Shown: piece after piece, positions 23,001 to 32,935 of the stretch
Numbering within the stretch: position 1 is the first letter of the stretch
Layout of the letters: every line of letters starts with the position of its first letter
NCBI RefSeq assembly: GCF_037975245.1
Contig: NC_092576.1
Location: 8,217,501 to 8,279,500 of the forward strand
Source of the DNA: Apostichopus japonicus
Taxonomy: Eukaryota; Echinodermata; Holothuroidea; Aspidochirotida; Stichopodidae
Length of the DNA: 62,000 nucleotides
Reading direction: 5' to 3'
The notes under the pieces: model-generated
Told to the model about the DNA's origin: nothing
The model's input: the letters and a program-made list of their open reading frames with translations, nothing else
Database searches by the model: none
Translations under genes and position numbers: made by a program

Positions 23001-25838
23001 CAGAGTGGGCCTCGATGGTCCAGTCTTCCCCTGGCTTTAAAACCATACCTACAGTAAAAGGATTAACAATAATTACACTTAACCTGGATTATTAGTAATT
23101 ACTGTGTCTGTTATCTGGATCATCTGGATCGGATCCAACTACTGTAGTTATTGCTATGTAGATCTTTGTAAGTGTTGTTGCGATATTACATCTATATTGA
23201 CAGGGAATAATTTATCTGTTACCCCTGTATCTGGATCATCCGGATCGGATCCAACTACTGTAGTTATTGCTATGTAGATCTATGAAAGTGTTGTCGTGAT
23301 AATACATCTATATTGACAGGGAATAATTTATATGGTTATCTGGATCATCCGGATTGGATCCAACTACTGTAGTTATTGCTATGTAGATCTTTGTAAGTGT
23401 TGTTGCGATATTACATCTATATTGATAGAGAATAATTTATCTGTTATCTGGATCATCCTGATCAGATCCAACTAGTTATTGCTATGTAGATCTTTGTAAG
23501 TGTTGTTGCGATATTACATCTATATTGACAGGGAATAATTTATCTGTTATCTGGATCATCCGGATCGGATCCAACTACTGTAGTTATTGCTATGTAGATC
23601 TATGTAAGTGTTGTTGTGATAATACATCTATATTGACAGGGAATAATTTATCTGGTTATCTGGATCATCCGGATCGGATCCAACTACTGTAGTTATTGCT
23701 ATGTAGATCTATGTAAGTGTTGTTGTGATAATACATCTATATTGACAGGGAATAATTTATCTGGTTATCTGGATCATCCGGATCGGATCCAACTACTGTA
23801 GTTATTGCTATGTAGATCTATGAAAGTGTTGTTGCGATATTACATCTATATTGATAGAGAATAATTTATCTGTTATCTGGATCATCCGGATCGGATCCAA
23901 CTACTGTAGTTATTGCTATGTATCTATGTAAGTGTTGTTGCGATAATACATCTATATTGACAGGGAATAATTTATCTGGTTATCTGGATCATCTGGATCG
24001 GATCCAACTACTGTAGTTATTGCTATGTAGATCTATGAAAGTGTTGTTGCGATATTACATCTATATTGACAGGGAATAATTTGTCTGTTATCTGGATCAT
24101 CCGGATCGGATCCAACTACTGTAGTTATTGCTATGTAGATCTATGTAAGTGTTGTTGTGATAATACATCTATATTGACAGGGAATAATTTGTCTGTTATC
24201 TGGATCATCCGGATCGGATCCAACTACTGTAGTTATTGCTATGTAGATCTATGTAAGTGTTGTTGTGATAATACATCTATATTGACAGGGAATAATTTAT
24301 CTGTTATCTGGATCATCAGGATCGGATCCAACTACTGTAGTTATTGCTATGTAGATCTATGTAAGTGTTGTTGTGATAATACATCTATATTGACAGGGAA
24401 TAATTTATCTGTTATCTGGATCATCCGGATCAGATCCAACTACTGTAGTTATTGCTATGTAGATCTATGTAAGTGTTGTTGTGATATTACATCTATATTG
24501 ACAGGGAATAATTTATCTGTTATCTGGATCATCCGGATCGGATCCAACTACTGTAGTTATTGCTATGTAGATCTATGTAAGTGGTGTTGTGATAATACAT
24601 CTATATTGACAGGGAATAATTTATCTGTTATCTGGATCATCCGGATCGGATCCAACTACTGTAGTTATTGCTATGTAGATCTATGTAAGTGTTGTTGTGA
24701 TAATACATCTATATTGACAGGGAATAATTTATCTGTTATCTGGATCATCCGGACCGGATCCAACTACTGTAGTTATTGTTATGTAGATCTATGAAAGTGT
24801 TGTCGTGATAATACATCTATATTGACAGGGAATAATTTATATGTTTATCTGGATCATCTGGATCGGATCCAACTACTGTAGTTATTGCTATGTAGATCTA
24901 TGTAAGTGTTGTTGCGATATTACATCTATATTGACGAGGAATAAATTTTATGGTATCTCATCGCAAAATTGTCAGTTCAAGGCCATTTGACATTCCGATA
25001 CATGCATTCCATCATTTTGAAAAAAAAATTATTCCCCAATCCATAATCCAGGTCTAAAAATTCTGAGAAAGACAAAAGTAACCCTAGGTTTCTGAGAATA
25101 AACCAAGGTGTTTTAAAACAAAGAAAAAAAAAAAGGGTTTATCAGTGCTATATATCCAAAGTGTATGGTACTACTAACATTGCTTAATCTATTAGATCTG
25201 TTCTGACTAGTTCTCCATTTCATTTCCAAACTTTGAGAAATATTCAATTTGATAATAAAATGTTTCAAATAGGGAACCAATTGAGTATTGATGCTTCCAA
25301 AATGGCCGGTAAAGTCTTGCTTAATTCTGTCAGATTGTTTCATTTGAGCATGGCTAATGAAAATTAAGTGAAATTAGACTTTCTTGCCTTTTGAGAATGA
25401 CAAGCTGTTTACAACTTGTTGATTGTCTAATGTAGATACTATTTATTGAAGTTTCAGCACTTTTCAGGGCAATAAAGATGACAATTAAAAAATATAAAGT
25501 GCTGGTTTCTTGCCTTGTCTTAAAATAACATGTTGTGTAGGAAAGTCTCACAACACTTTCACAGAACAACTAGATCTGTTCAGCTCAGGCAATACAGTGA
25601 CATACGTTCACATGTAAGTGTAGTCATCGAAAAATAGTCATTAATGTTTATAACACTCAAATTGACACCCATTTGAAGCATTCTTTGTTAATTTGGAATC
25701 GGGCTGGTGGTCATACGTAGTACGTATTCTAAAATGCTCTCAGTCTTTGTGATCAGAAGTGTCCTGAAACATGAAAAACTGTACAGTAAATGTTTCTCTT
25801 TGCTTTAAATATTTTACTACCAACTCACCCCAAATCAT
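7125..25838 (-). CDS. Nucleoplasmin-like (NPL) domain / C2H2 zinc-finger protein, six-exon gene
   Basis: Hand-built spliced model. The exons in transcript order are 25829-25838, 22950-23048, 22285-22434, 15570-15635, 8814-9050 and 7125-8083. All five donors are GT and all acceptors AG, and every junction is phase 1. The summed CDS is 1521 nt, giving 506 residues plus TAA. Residues 1 to about 95 resemble the NPL domain of FKBP39/46-type nuclear proteins: an MIWGMVLKPGEDW start (family pattern M-F-W-G-x-x-x-K-P), then LTLASLD, LICTLQKG, FTVEGTG and the closing VYLTGY strand. About 105-190 is an acidic, Ser/Glu-rich linker. About 208-245 is Lys/Arg-rich and NLS-like. About 249-498 holds eight C2H2 fingers. 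NPL domains form pentamers that bind histones or chaperone chromatin, and fingers bind nucleic acid, so a nuclear chromatin or transcription role is inferred, not shown. Introns 1, 3 and 4 hold large satellites. A further 5' UTR exon cannot be excluded. Confidence 0.8.
8814..9050 (-). CDS. Exon 5: acidic linker with a 21-residue tandem duplication
   Basis: This 237-nt exon has acceptor TTTCCGTCGCTTAG|AA and donor AAGG|GTAAGT. It is Glu/Asp/Ser/Thr-rich and contains two adjacent copies of a 21-residue unit (ETDTDGAKRSRGVVN followed by G/R-EDA), from a 63-bp DNA duplication. KRSR may be a short basic signal or a phosphorylation site. Acidic tracts downstream of nucleoplasmin and NPL cores commonly bind basic histones; applying that here is inference. 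The acceptor was chosen because it alone gives the phase needed from exon 4. Confidence 0.75.
9480..12240. repeat. 32/64-bp satellite array (split by the hAT-like element)
   Basis: Units alternate AAGTGTCCTAGATATATGTA..TCACAT with CAATTGACTTAGATATATGC..TGACAT. Successive GTCCTAG positions (9761, 9825, 9889) give a 64-bp dimer of about 32-bp monomers. The array resumes after the transposon at 11648 and becomes irregular after 12180. It lies in intron 4 of the NPL/zinc-finger gene. Confidence 0.9.
9939..11647. mobile_element. hAT-like non-autonomous DNA transposon, 1709 bp, with TSD
   Basis: The termini TAGTGTTCAACCGATTA and TAATCGGTTGAACACTA are inverted repeats. The element is flanked by an exact 8-bp target duplication TATGCAAT (9931-9938 and 11648-11655), the hAT length. 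Subterminal clusters of CCGATTA/CCGATTCCGATT occur at both ends and may be transposase-binding sites. No transposase ORF is visible; the 92-codon ORF at 10023 is not recognisable. It is inserted in a 64-bp satellite unit, whose sequence resumes exactly after the TSD. Confidence 0.85.
12380..15150. repeat. 387-bp higher-order satellite repeat, about 7 units
   Basis: The landmark CTGCAAGTTATCATACTGCA (or its variant) recurs at 12414, 12801, 13188, 13575, 13962, 14349, 14736 and 15123, exactly 387 bp apart each time. Each unit holds about a dozen diverged 32-bp monomers (AAGTGACCTAGATATGTAATCA-like). Units differ by only a few bases. From 15150 to 15360 the array decays into single monomers. Confidence 0.93.
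15570..15635 (-). CDS. Exon 4: last strand of the NPL domain
   Basis: This 66-nt exon lies between a pyrimidine-rich acceptor (TTTTTCCTTCAG|) and donor CAG|GTATTT. It encodes GTVYLTGYNKKTEQEKGL followed by NSSS. The VYLTGY strand matches the conserved closing strand of NPL domains (xVxLxGY) and follows exon 3 in frame. This small exon sits isolated between two satellite arrays, which makes the frame and motif agreement persuasive. No copy of it is seen near the duplicated exons at 57-60 kb. Confidence 0.78.
15636..22284 (-). other. Intron 3 of the NPL/zinc-finger gene
   Basis: A 6.6 kb intron mostly filled by the 28/36-bp minisatellite. The flanks 15650-16340 and 20890-22280 are unique-looking. 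21430-22210 contains an imperfect internal duplication (GCTGACAATTTCCA(G/C)CATTT and CATCCTCTGTGAATTAG each twice). Confidence 0.65.
16345..20890. repeat. 4.5 kb minisatellite of 28- and 36-bp units with hairpin core
   Basis: The core is AGTCTATAGGGTGGCATACT then CCTCTTAGAGAGGAGG, in mixed 28-bp (lacking AGAGGAGG) and 36-bp forms. CTCCTCT-TAG-AGAGGAG is a perfect 7-bp inverted repeat inside most long units. A variant with CATACACCGCTTAG recurs roughly every 300 bp in the left part, so there is higher-order structure. Open frames such as MPPYRLLLSKRS arise only because 36 is divisible by three. It lies in intron 3. Confidence 0.92.
22285..22434 (-). CDS. Exon 3: NPL domain, middle part
   Basis: This 150-nt exon has acceptor ATGTTACAG| and donor CAG|GTAAGT. 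It encodes EEDNPCSYLLLKMPSRDH, then LICTLQKGLVQQQNLDMV, then IQSGSEVTFTVEGTG. The pattern of a hydrophobic strand, acidic turn and FTV strand is that of the NPL domain core. Phase is 1 at both ends. The duplicate at 57697-57846 differs here by one synonymous base. Confidence 0.82.
22950..23048 (-). CDS. Exon 2: NPL domain, first part
   Basis: This 99-nt exon has acceptor ...ACTGTAG| and donor G|GTGAGT. It encodes MVLKPGEDWTIEAH, then SEEHLTLASLDCRPGQSN, the first beta strands of the NPL fold. The length is a multiple of three and phase is 1 at both ends. In the second copy (58362-58460) the coding bases are the same, but the acceptor AG reads GG. Confidence 0.8.
23100..24955. repeat. 108-bp satellite, about 17 units (intron 1)
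   Basis: The unit contains TCTGGATCATCCGGATCGGA, TCCAACTACTGTAGTTATTG, GTAGATCTATG and ATTGACAGGGAATAATTT. The spacing of AGGGAATAAT at 24071, 24179 and 24287 is exactly 108 bp. Some units are 109 bp (CTGGTTATC instead of CTGTTATC). The 108-bp length keeps a 242-codon frame open at 24066-24794, which is not a gene. The same satellite at 58515-59160 has only about 6 units. Confidence 0.93.
25829..25838 (-). CDS. Exon 1 coding part: start codon of the NPL/zinc-finger gene
   Basis: This exon carries only ATG ATT TGG G before a strong donor (G|GTGAGT). The start context is AACCATGA. M-I-W-G joined to the next exon (G-M-V-L-K-P-G) reproduces the N-terminal Trp-Gly-...-Lys-Pro motif of NPL domains, which is why this start was chosen. 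Phase 1 at the donor matches the acceptor of exon 2. The same 10 bases and donor are kept at 60092-60101 in the duplicated copy. The 5' UTR extends upstream for an unknown distance. Confidence 0.7.
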
Positions 25839-26449
25839 GGTTATTGGATACTGGAATCTTCTTACAATATGTATTTTTCTCTTGCTTATCCTTCTCTTGT
25901 TTTTACAATCTGAAACCTATATAGGCCTATATTGAGAAAAGAAAAATCTTTGATATCAAAGGAATATTTAGCCAATAAACATTTATTCAGCTCAGCTGTC
26001 AATAATATTGCATTCTACATAGATATTGTCACTCTTATACTTTATAGCCTAGGCCTAATATGTACACTAAATCCAAGTTGCTGTCATTTGGTAAGGCCAA
26101 GTGAATAATATGGAGTAGGCGAAGTATTGCAGAACTAAAATAACAGCTCTTAAAAAAAAATCAGTTCCAACTTCCCACATTATTGTAGTGTACTATTCAA
26201 ATGTTACCGAAATCTAAAAGAGTACATCTAGGAACTAGGAGTAGCTGCAGAATACCCCGCTGGATCCGAGATTGTGGTTTTGACGGAGACGAACAACGTC
26301 CAACGCAGTTTTATATTGTGCTTGAGTAGATGGCGCTATTATAGTATTGTTAAGAATATTGGACTTTGATATTTTTTCCCTTTTTTCGAATGTACAATGC
26401 ATATACTTGTAAAACGGGGTACGTGGTCCGTTTTTGTTTCTGTTGCCGA

Positions 26450-26850
26450 CGAACCAACAGGCTACGCAGTCATTCTGTAAAGGAAAGTAAAGCCTGAAGA
26501 TGTGGGGTGACATCCAACGGGAACGTGGGGATCTGGGGTGACATCCAACGGGCTACTGGGTCTAGCTTTGTTTTTAAGTAAACCTAACGGGCTACGAAGT
26601 CAGCTACGAGCCAACAGGCTACGAAGTCAGAAGTTGTGGAATGGGGGTTATCCAACGGGCTACGGATACCCTAACCCTATCCCTACCCCAACCCCTAACC
26701 CTAAATTTGGCTACGAGCCAACAGGCTACGAAGTCATTCTTTATAGTAAAGTATACACATGTTTCCGTAAATAAGTTAGCGCCATCTATCACTTATCCAG
26801 TTTTACCTCGTAGCCCGTAGCACCTATTTTGGTTAAGTTTCAACAACGCG
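26450..26850. repeat. GGCTACGAAGTC / CCAACGGGCTACG repeat patch
   Basis: Short repeats of CCAACGGGCTACG and GAGCCAACAGGCTACGAAGT are scattered around a CCCTAACCCTATCCCTA telomere-like tract (about 26668-26705). The same patch is present in the second copy at 60700-61110. No coding sequence can be supported. Confidence 0.5.
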
Positions 26851-26884
26851 GGGTATTCGACAGCTATGCCAGGAACTACAGTAC

Positions 26885-27375
26885 TAGTAGCATGGTGACT
26901 TCGCAGTTCGGACACTTAAGACTTAAAACACCCCAAAACTAAATCTTCTGGTCTAAATCACCAGAAAATATACTTCATATGGTGGGAGAATTGTGTTATA
27001 GTACGATACACGGCCAAACTTTCTTTCCTGCAAACTGTTTTCACGTTGTTTTCCAAGAAGATTCTTCCTGATTGTGGAACTGGTATTTCTTTGCTAGAGT
27101 ATTGCGAAGTTCGGACACGCAACCCACAGTGTGGCGCTGGTGATAAAATTGGTGGCGCAGTTGCTCTTTCAGTAATTATAACAGACTTCATAGATCTTCG
27201 TCATTTTATTGACAAATATGAAAGTAATTTCTTGCACACGGGTCATTTTGGAGAGAAAATGACTGTAGCTTCGTACTTTTTGGTGAAATTTGGCTCCTCC
27301 TGTAGGTTTTCATGGTGAAATCGTGTATTTCTTAGGGTGTCCGAACTTCGCAGTATGCCGAACTTCGCAATACTG
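26885..27375. mobile_element. MITE-like element with GCGAAGTTCGGACAC inverted repeats
   Basis: GCGAAGTTCGGACAC occurs near 27103 on the plus strand. It occurs inverted at about 27345 (GTGTCCGAACTTCGC), with a second inverted half at about 27358. A related copy is at 26893. TA dinucleotides flank the outer TTGCGAAGTTCGG ends, compatible with a Tc1/mariner-type MITE. The exact limits are uncertain. It is also present in the duplicated copy at about 61160-61640. Confidence 0.4.
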
Positions 27376-27884
27376 ACTATAGTACCGCGTATTGAACAAG
27401 TCTACAGAAACTCATTTTGTTACATTTTCATGTCCAGGTTCCCTATTAATGCTAAAACCTATGATTCGCTTTTTTTCATTAGTTTATAACAATTTGCTTA
27501 AAACCTCTTAGGTCTAGTCACACGGCCTAAGCTACCGCTCCTCAAGTCGCTGTACAGTAACATTAACAGACGCTAGAATAGTCAACGAGGAATACTATTG
27601 GTACCAGTTTTGCTATGCCTTGGCACTACACAATGCGCGATACTTACTTTGTTGGTAAATTGTTCCTCTGGGAAAGTGGACTAGGCCCTACGGTGGACTA
27701 GGAATAGACATTGAAATCATCTTTGAGCACTTTTGATGTATTTCATTATTCAGCAAAATCTTTAAAACGGCTCAGGCAAAAAAAGGATACAAAGAAAGAA
27801 AGATCTCGAATGTTCAGTAGTACCACAGTAACATATAACCAGTGTATGAAACGCCAAATGGACAATGTGTGGCGTTGCTACCCT

Positions 27885-28080
27885 ATACAGGAGGTGCTAT
27901 ATGGAACGCCAAAAATGACAACAGGTGACGTTGCTACCCTAGACAGGAGGTGCTACTACCCTAAACACGAGGTGCTACTACCCTAAATACGAGGTACTAC
28001 CACCCTAAACACGAGGGGCTACTACCCTTAACAGGAGGTATTATGCTCTAAACAGAAGGTGCTACTACTCGATCCTAATT
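27885..28080. repeat. Short minisatellite, GGAGGTGCTACTACCCTAAACA type
   Basis: About seven imperfect units of roughly 23 bp (AGGAGGTGCTAC..CCCTAAACACG), followed by short CTACTA/GACGAC triplet runs to about 28200. No coding potential is seen. Confidence 0.7.
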
Positions 28081-28329
28081 GACGATACTTTGTTAATGAG
28101 TGGTGATAAGGATTACTAATCTAAATAGACGACGACGACGCTACTACTACTACTTCAGGCGGCAATGCTACTATACATTAGTGGCGCTACTACTACCCTA
28201 AACGCGTTTATTGGCACAATTTCATCATTGATTAAAGTTGTAGGAGAGGAATGTTACTCTTTACGATCGATCCAGTGATGTTTTTGGTTACTTGTCGTAG
28301 GCGGGCCAGTAACCTACGTAGTCAAGTTT

Positions 28330-28385
28330 GTATGTGTGTGTGTGCGTGTGTGGGTGTGCGCGTGTGGCTGAGTATATGTGTGTTT
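28330..28385. repeat. (TG)n microsatellite, with (CA)n at 28590-28618
   Basis: Interrupted TGTGTG/CGCGTG runs. A second run in the opposite sense (ACACACACACGCGCGCGCACAC) lies 250 bp on. Another (GT)n tract is at 34884-34910. Confidence 0.85.
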
Positions 28386-29949
28386 TGTTTTGTTTGTTGG
28401 TATTCCTATTTTTCTTGCTTTTGATTTCTTTATGGTTGTTCTTTTGTGCATTGTTTTGTGTGTACATGTACTATGATTTGATTGGTTTTTATATGCGTCG
28501 TTATGAATAAATGTAATGTGTGATTGAAATTAGTACGAATAGGTTTATCATGATAAAGCATATAGTTACAAACACATAATACGTTGTTTGAACACACACA
28601 CGCGCGCGCACACACACAATCATTTATCTGCTAATAATAAGCGAGATTTAAACCGTTTTATTCTTACAAAACGATAAATAATTGTCCAAACATGTTTTCA
28701 AAATATGAGAACGCTAATGTTGCGTTTGACAGAGAAACGATTTTTTAGTCGTTTAGGATGGATATTTCAAATATACAAATATTTCAAATATACAGTAATC
28801 ACAACAAAAGCCGCATTTGAAAACAGATTAATTTCTTCCATTTCCGTGAAATTTCTAATAAATGATATATGTTTAAAAAAAAATGATTTCGTGATTTTTG
28901 TGTAACAGAAGATATGTTTAAACAGCGGACTCTTCGTTGTTTATATATTGCGCTGTCCATCTCCAATGCGAAGAAAATTCGCATGTAGGCTACTCTAACG
29001 TTTACAATCCGACAGTTCTGCGAAGCCTAAGCTTCTCGGTACACATTCTACTCAGATATCTATTCGGCCAAGCTTCATCTTTCGATGTTCCAAATACTTT
29101 TGAAGCTAGCTTCCTTTTACTATAAAGTTGACCAGTGAATTTTATTTCAGCGATTTCGAAGAACGGTTTAAGAAATGTGTTTTGAGTGTGATAGTGTTAT
29201 GTGCAACGAATGTACGTGCGAACTGGGCATGACAGGCTGTATACGTACGTTCGCCATTTGTAAGTAATAAATAATAGGCAATCACCTGTGCGTGTACACG
29301 TGTGTGCGTATTTGCGTATTTGCTGCGGAAATGGGAGTGCTAACTTCAAGCCGCTCGTTTTGCCTATTTGCCTGCACTACGTCATTCACCAAGTTGATGC
29401 GTTCGAACAAACGGTGCTTTTGGTGAGAAACTGGTGAATTTGAAAACCAGATTTCTACAAGAAGAAAACGTCGAATGGGAACAATTTTCACCTGGTTAGA
29501 AAAAAAAATATAAGAACTATGAGGACAATGTATCCAAATCTTATACCAGACAATTGTTTTAAATGTTAGGTTTGTTAACTTAAATTTTGAAGTCATAAGC
29601 AGCTTTCACCTAATCTCATCGTTCCTGCTACAATTTTGTTTGTACTCAAGTTAACCATAATATGGGCACTGGAATTGTTTCTATAGATTGTTTTGGTTTG
29701 AGATATTCATCTTTAAAATATGCTAATATCTCTGGAATGCTCCTTTAAGGTTAAATTGATAGCGATATCGTGCTCCCAAGTGCAGACCTTTAGTTATTGT
29801 TTATATACCACAGAATATCAAACATTTTATGTAGTTTTCTCTTTTGTTTCTCTGAAAAGAACACATCTCTTCTGTACATATTTATGATAACTATACCTAG
29901 TAATGTCGTTTAAGGTACGCTATAGATATTACAAAGTGTGGTAGAAAAT

Positions 29950-30326
29950 ATCAAGGGCGTAGGAACCGGGGAGGCTGGGGGCGCTAGCCCCCCCGGTGAA
30001 AAATATGGGGGCGGAGGTATCATTCCGCCCCCCCCCTCTGCTCCGCAAGTCAGAAAACCCCTTTTTCATTTCCAAATGAGAAAAAAATCTCATTTGGAGC
30101 ACCAAATTGCATCTAAGGCCAGGTGAAAATGCAAAATTATTTACAAAATGGAGTGGGTGGGTTGAAGTGTGCTATGTTGCACCAAATTGCATCTGAGGCC
30201 ACCTAGAAATGCAAAAAAAATCAAAAGGGGAGGGGGGTAACCCCCTCCCCTTAGATCCCTCCCCCAGGCCGGCCATCAGTCTTCAGCCCCCCCCCCCCCA
30301 CTCAAAAGTACCTTCCTACGCCACTG
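29950..30326. mobile_element. G/C-rich MITE-like repeat with GGCGTAGGAA ends
   Basis: It starts GGGCGTAGGAACCGG and ends CCTTCCTACGCCACTG, so GGCGTAGGAA/TTCCTACGCC form inverted ends. It is internally rich in G and C runs, unlike its surroundings, with an internal direct repeat of CACCAAATTGCATCTAAGGCC / ...TGAGGCC. No clear target duplication is seen, and the right end abuts the LRR-unit flank at 30327. Confidence 0.5.
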
Positions 30327-32935
30327 AAATGAGAAACAAAGAGAATGAATAATACGTTTTTTTTTCAATTTTATATCCACTGTTATGAGGGGTCTAAGCA
30401 CGCTGAATTCCGCTTCAAAGTTTTGACTGACATGATACCAATTTGGGACCGACTACTGAATTTACAGAAGGAAGAATTCCGATACAAAATTTTCCGAGTC
30501 TGAGCTGAACTAAAGCCTTGATCGTGAGAAAGTATCCATTGCGTTGATCCAAAGTAAATTTTTCTTTATAAATGATGTTGTCGGTGACAAGCGGAACATT
30601 ACCAGATTCACAAAAACATTGTAATCAATGAAACGATGTCATACCATAAGTATACAGTTTTGAGTCACATGTCTAACTATTCATGGAAGTCTGATGTTTT
30701 GCCCCATTCACCCTGCAAAGGAGCGGTAATCCTCCTCCACAGTCTGCTAAAAGTGAGCAGATATTTCATAATGAATGTGATAAATAAATTATCATCTGTG
30801 ATCAATCAAAGTATCCACTCATATCCGATTCTATTCTAAAGATGTATGGTGTGAGAACTGAACTGATAGATAGGGGGGGGGGGGGAAATGTTGGTAATGA
30901 TGGATTAGTTCTTTTAATCTTTTTCCATGTTGGACATAGTTGTAAGATTTATAAAACATTCAGATGAGTATAAATTATGATCAAAGTAAACCATTGGCTG
31001 ATTTTAAAAGCTGACTACTCTCTCTTCATCACCAAATATGAAAAAATATTTGGACACGGTTAATTCAAAGAAAGAAATATTGGAATAATTCAGTAAGATT
31101 TTAAGTACTAAGTGGCAGTATGCATAATTAAACTATGATTAGTATGGGAAGTAGGTCTATGACGTGTAGCCTAGCATTAACATTCGAATAGCTGGAAGTG
31201 TTGCCATGGAAAATTGTTTTCGTACGCAAATTAAGTTTGGTCGCAAACTACATTTATTTTGGTTTTTATAAAAAGGTTACAACAGATGGCGTGTACTTTA
31301 GGAACTTTATTATGTTCACCCAATGCAGAATTTCACGCCTCTAGGCTTATACTGCAACTCAGCAACTGGTATATTTTGTTTCCACTCATTGGAGTGTGAG
31401 AAACTGAGCGAGTAATCACCAAACCCACTCACCCCACGGTCCCCCCACCCTCCATCCTCCCACTCACCCCAACCCTCACGGATGTTTAGTCTTGAATCTC
31501 CGATAGGAATATGTATTGAATACGAGGCTGCCGCGCGAGGCACACTCAGACAACAACTCAGCGGAAAATGAGTACATTTACCAGAATTTATTCACCAATT
31601 AAACATACAGCTTTACAAACTTCTACGAGACTTAACGTGACACATATCAATATGCAATGGTTGTAGCTTATTTAAGACCGTTTTACAACTCATGTGCAAT
31701 GCCAACGATATTTGATAAAAAGTAAAAAGTATTTGTATAAACTGATCATAAAGAAACATATATTTTGAAATTTGTATGACGTAATGATCAATCATTATAT
31801 CTCATTTGTTTATATAAAACTGTTGCCCAATTCTCACTGAGATGGAATCTGTATGGATCGTCAGATTTCAGTTCTTTTTCGACATAATAAGCATCAAGAA
31901 TTAATATTATATAGACATATATTAGATAGACGACACTATAATGACTAGGAAAATTATTCGACGGCATTCAACTCCCATGGGATTTGTATATAAAGCAAAA
32001 TGATTAATTCTTGTCGCTATGACATATTTTATATGTTATTGACCATTTACACACAAAACAACACTGTAATTCATTGCGTATTTCGCAAAGTAACAGCAAT
32101 ATAGAGGATCATTCAGTCATGTATTAACCCCGAGTTACCTGCACACGAAATCCAGTCAACATGTATTATTCACAACACTGCATTATCTTAAGCATAGCAG
32201 AGACATGCGCAGAATAGTAAACATTGAAAATAATGCAGTGATGTTACGATACAAAATATACGTCATGTAGAATAACATTAAATGATAATTCAAAACACAA
32301 TACTTGCGGTAGGAAGTTAAGAAAAAAACATTAGTTAATTATTCAAACAAACCGTTTGGAAACAATATAATATAATATCATTCTTAAAGAAACTTTATCA
32401 TATATAATTGATTTTGACAGTGAAACGCTATTCATTTCTCAAATCGTGTCATACTTTAAATTAACATGAACTTCAAGTGGGCTTCAATTAGGTTTTGGAA
32501 TTCCACAGACATCAAAGATAGCTTATTTTCTTTGCTTCATATGTAATCGAAAGAGATACACATTTTAGGTGAAGTGACATTTTCTTTTACATGATGCTCA
32601 AATTTAACGTTGACTTAATTATACTTATTTTATACTTATTGGATGTAGTAGCGATGATATTCTTTTGTGAGAAAATTCAACTGTTGGAAGGAAATGAGGA
32701 GGAAGCTAAATTATAACAGATTGAATTATTCCTCAACGATCAAAGGAACGAATAAAAAGAAATACTGTAGGGAGCCATTATTTTCTGAAATGATGTTTCG
32801 TTCATGGTGTCAACTTTATAAACATCGTGAAAGCTCAAAAAGATAGTCCTATTGTTATCATTTGCTTTATTTCATTGGTGAAACTTGGGTAGATTAGGTA
32901 AAATTGTTGACAGACAAATGTTTATCCATTTTCAG
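30327..32935. repeat. Non-coding 3' flank of LRR unit A
   Basis: Sequence starting GAGAAACAAAGAGAATGAA and running to the LRR pseudogene is shared with 40932-42698 and, in part, with 51690-52130. It includes the shared stretches CCGATAGGAATAT and ACCAGAATTTATTCACC. It probably contains long 3' UTR or intergenic DNA duplicated with the gene. No independent gene is seen. 31316-31545 has a C-rich insert. Confidence 0.6.

Larger units (their letters stand above)
20850..27734. repeat. Segmental duplication, copy 1 (pairs with 55620-62000)
   Basis: From ...CATATTCCTCTTAGAGTCTCC at the edge of the minisatellite through to the position matching the window end, the sequence is near-identical to 55620-62000 in direct orientation. 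It includes exons 1-3 of the NPL/zinc-finger gene. It differs by having about 11 more 108-bp satellite units and no TTAA MITE, and by lacking about 50 bp that copy 2 has at about 59980-60030. Confidence 0.9.
25839..30000. other. Upstream region of the NPL/zinc-finger gene; no second gene seen
   Basis: It holds the 5' UTR and promoter of the minus-strand gene somewhere in 25839-27734 (also copied at 60102-62000), the MITE-like and telomere-like patches described separately, and microsatellites at 28.3-28.6 kb. Nothing else is recognised between 28700 and 29940. Confidence 0.4.

Noticed and set aside
24066-24794. 242-codon Cys/Tyr-rich open frame
   Set aside because: It is a 108-bp satellite read in one frame; 109-bp units break the frame and there are no gene signals.
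26235-27318. Pairs of 77-92-codon ORFs repeated at 60476-61584
   Set aside because: Their conservation only reflects the young segmental duplication; no domains, and they overlap MITE-like repeats.
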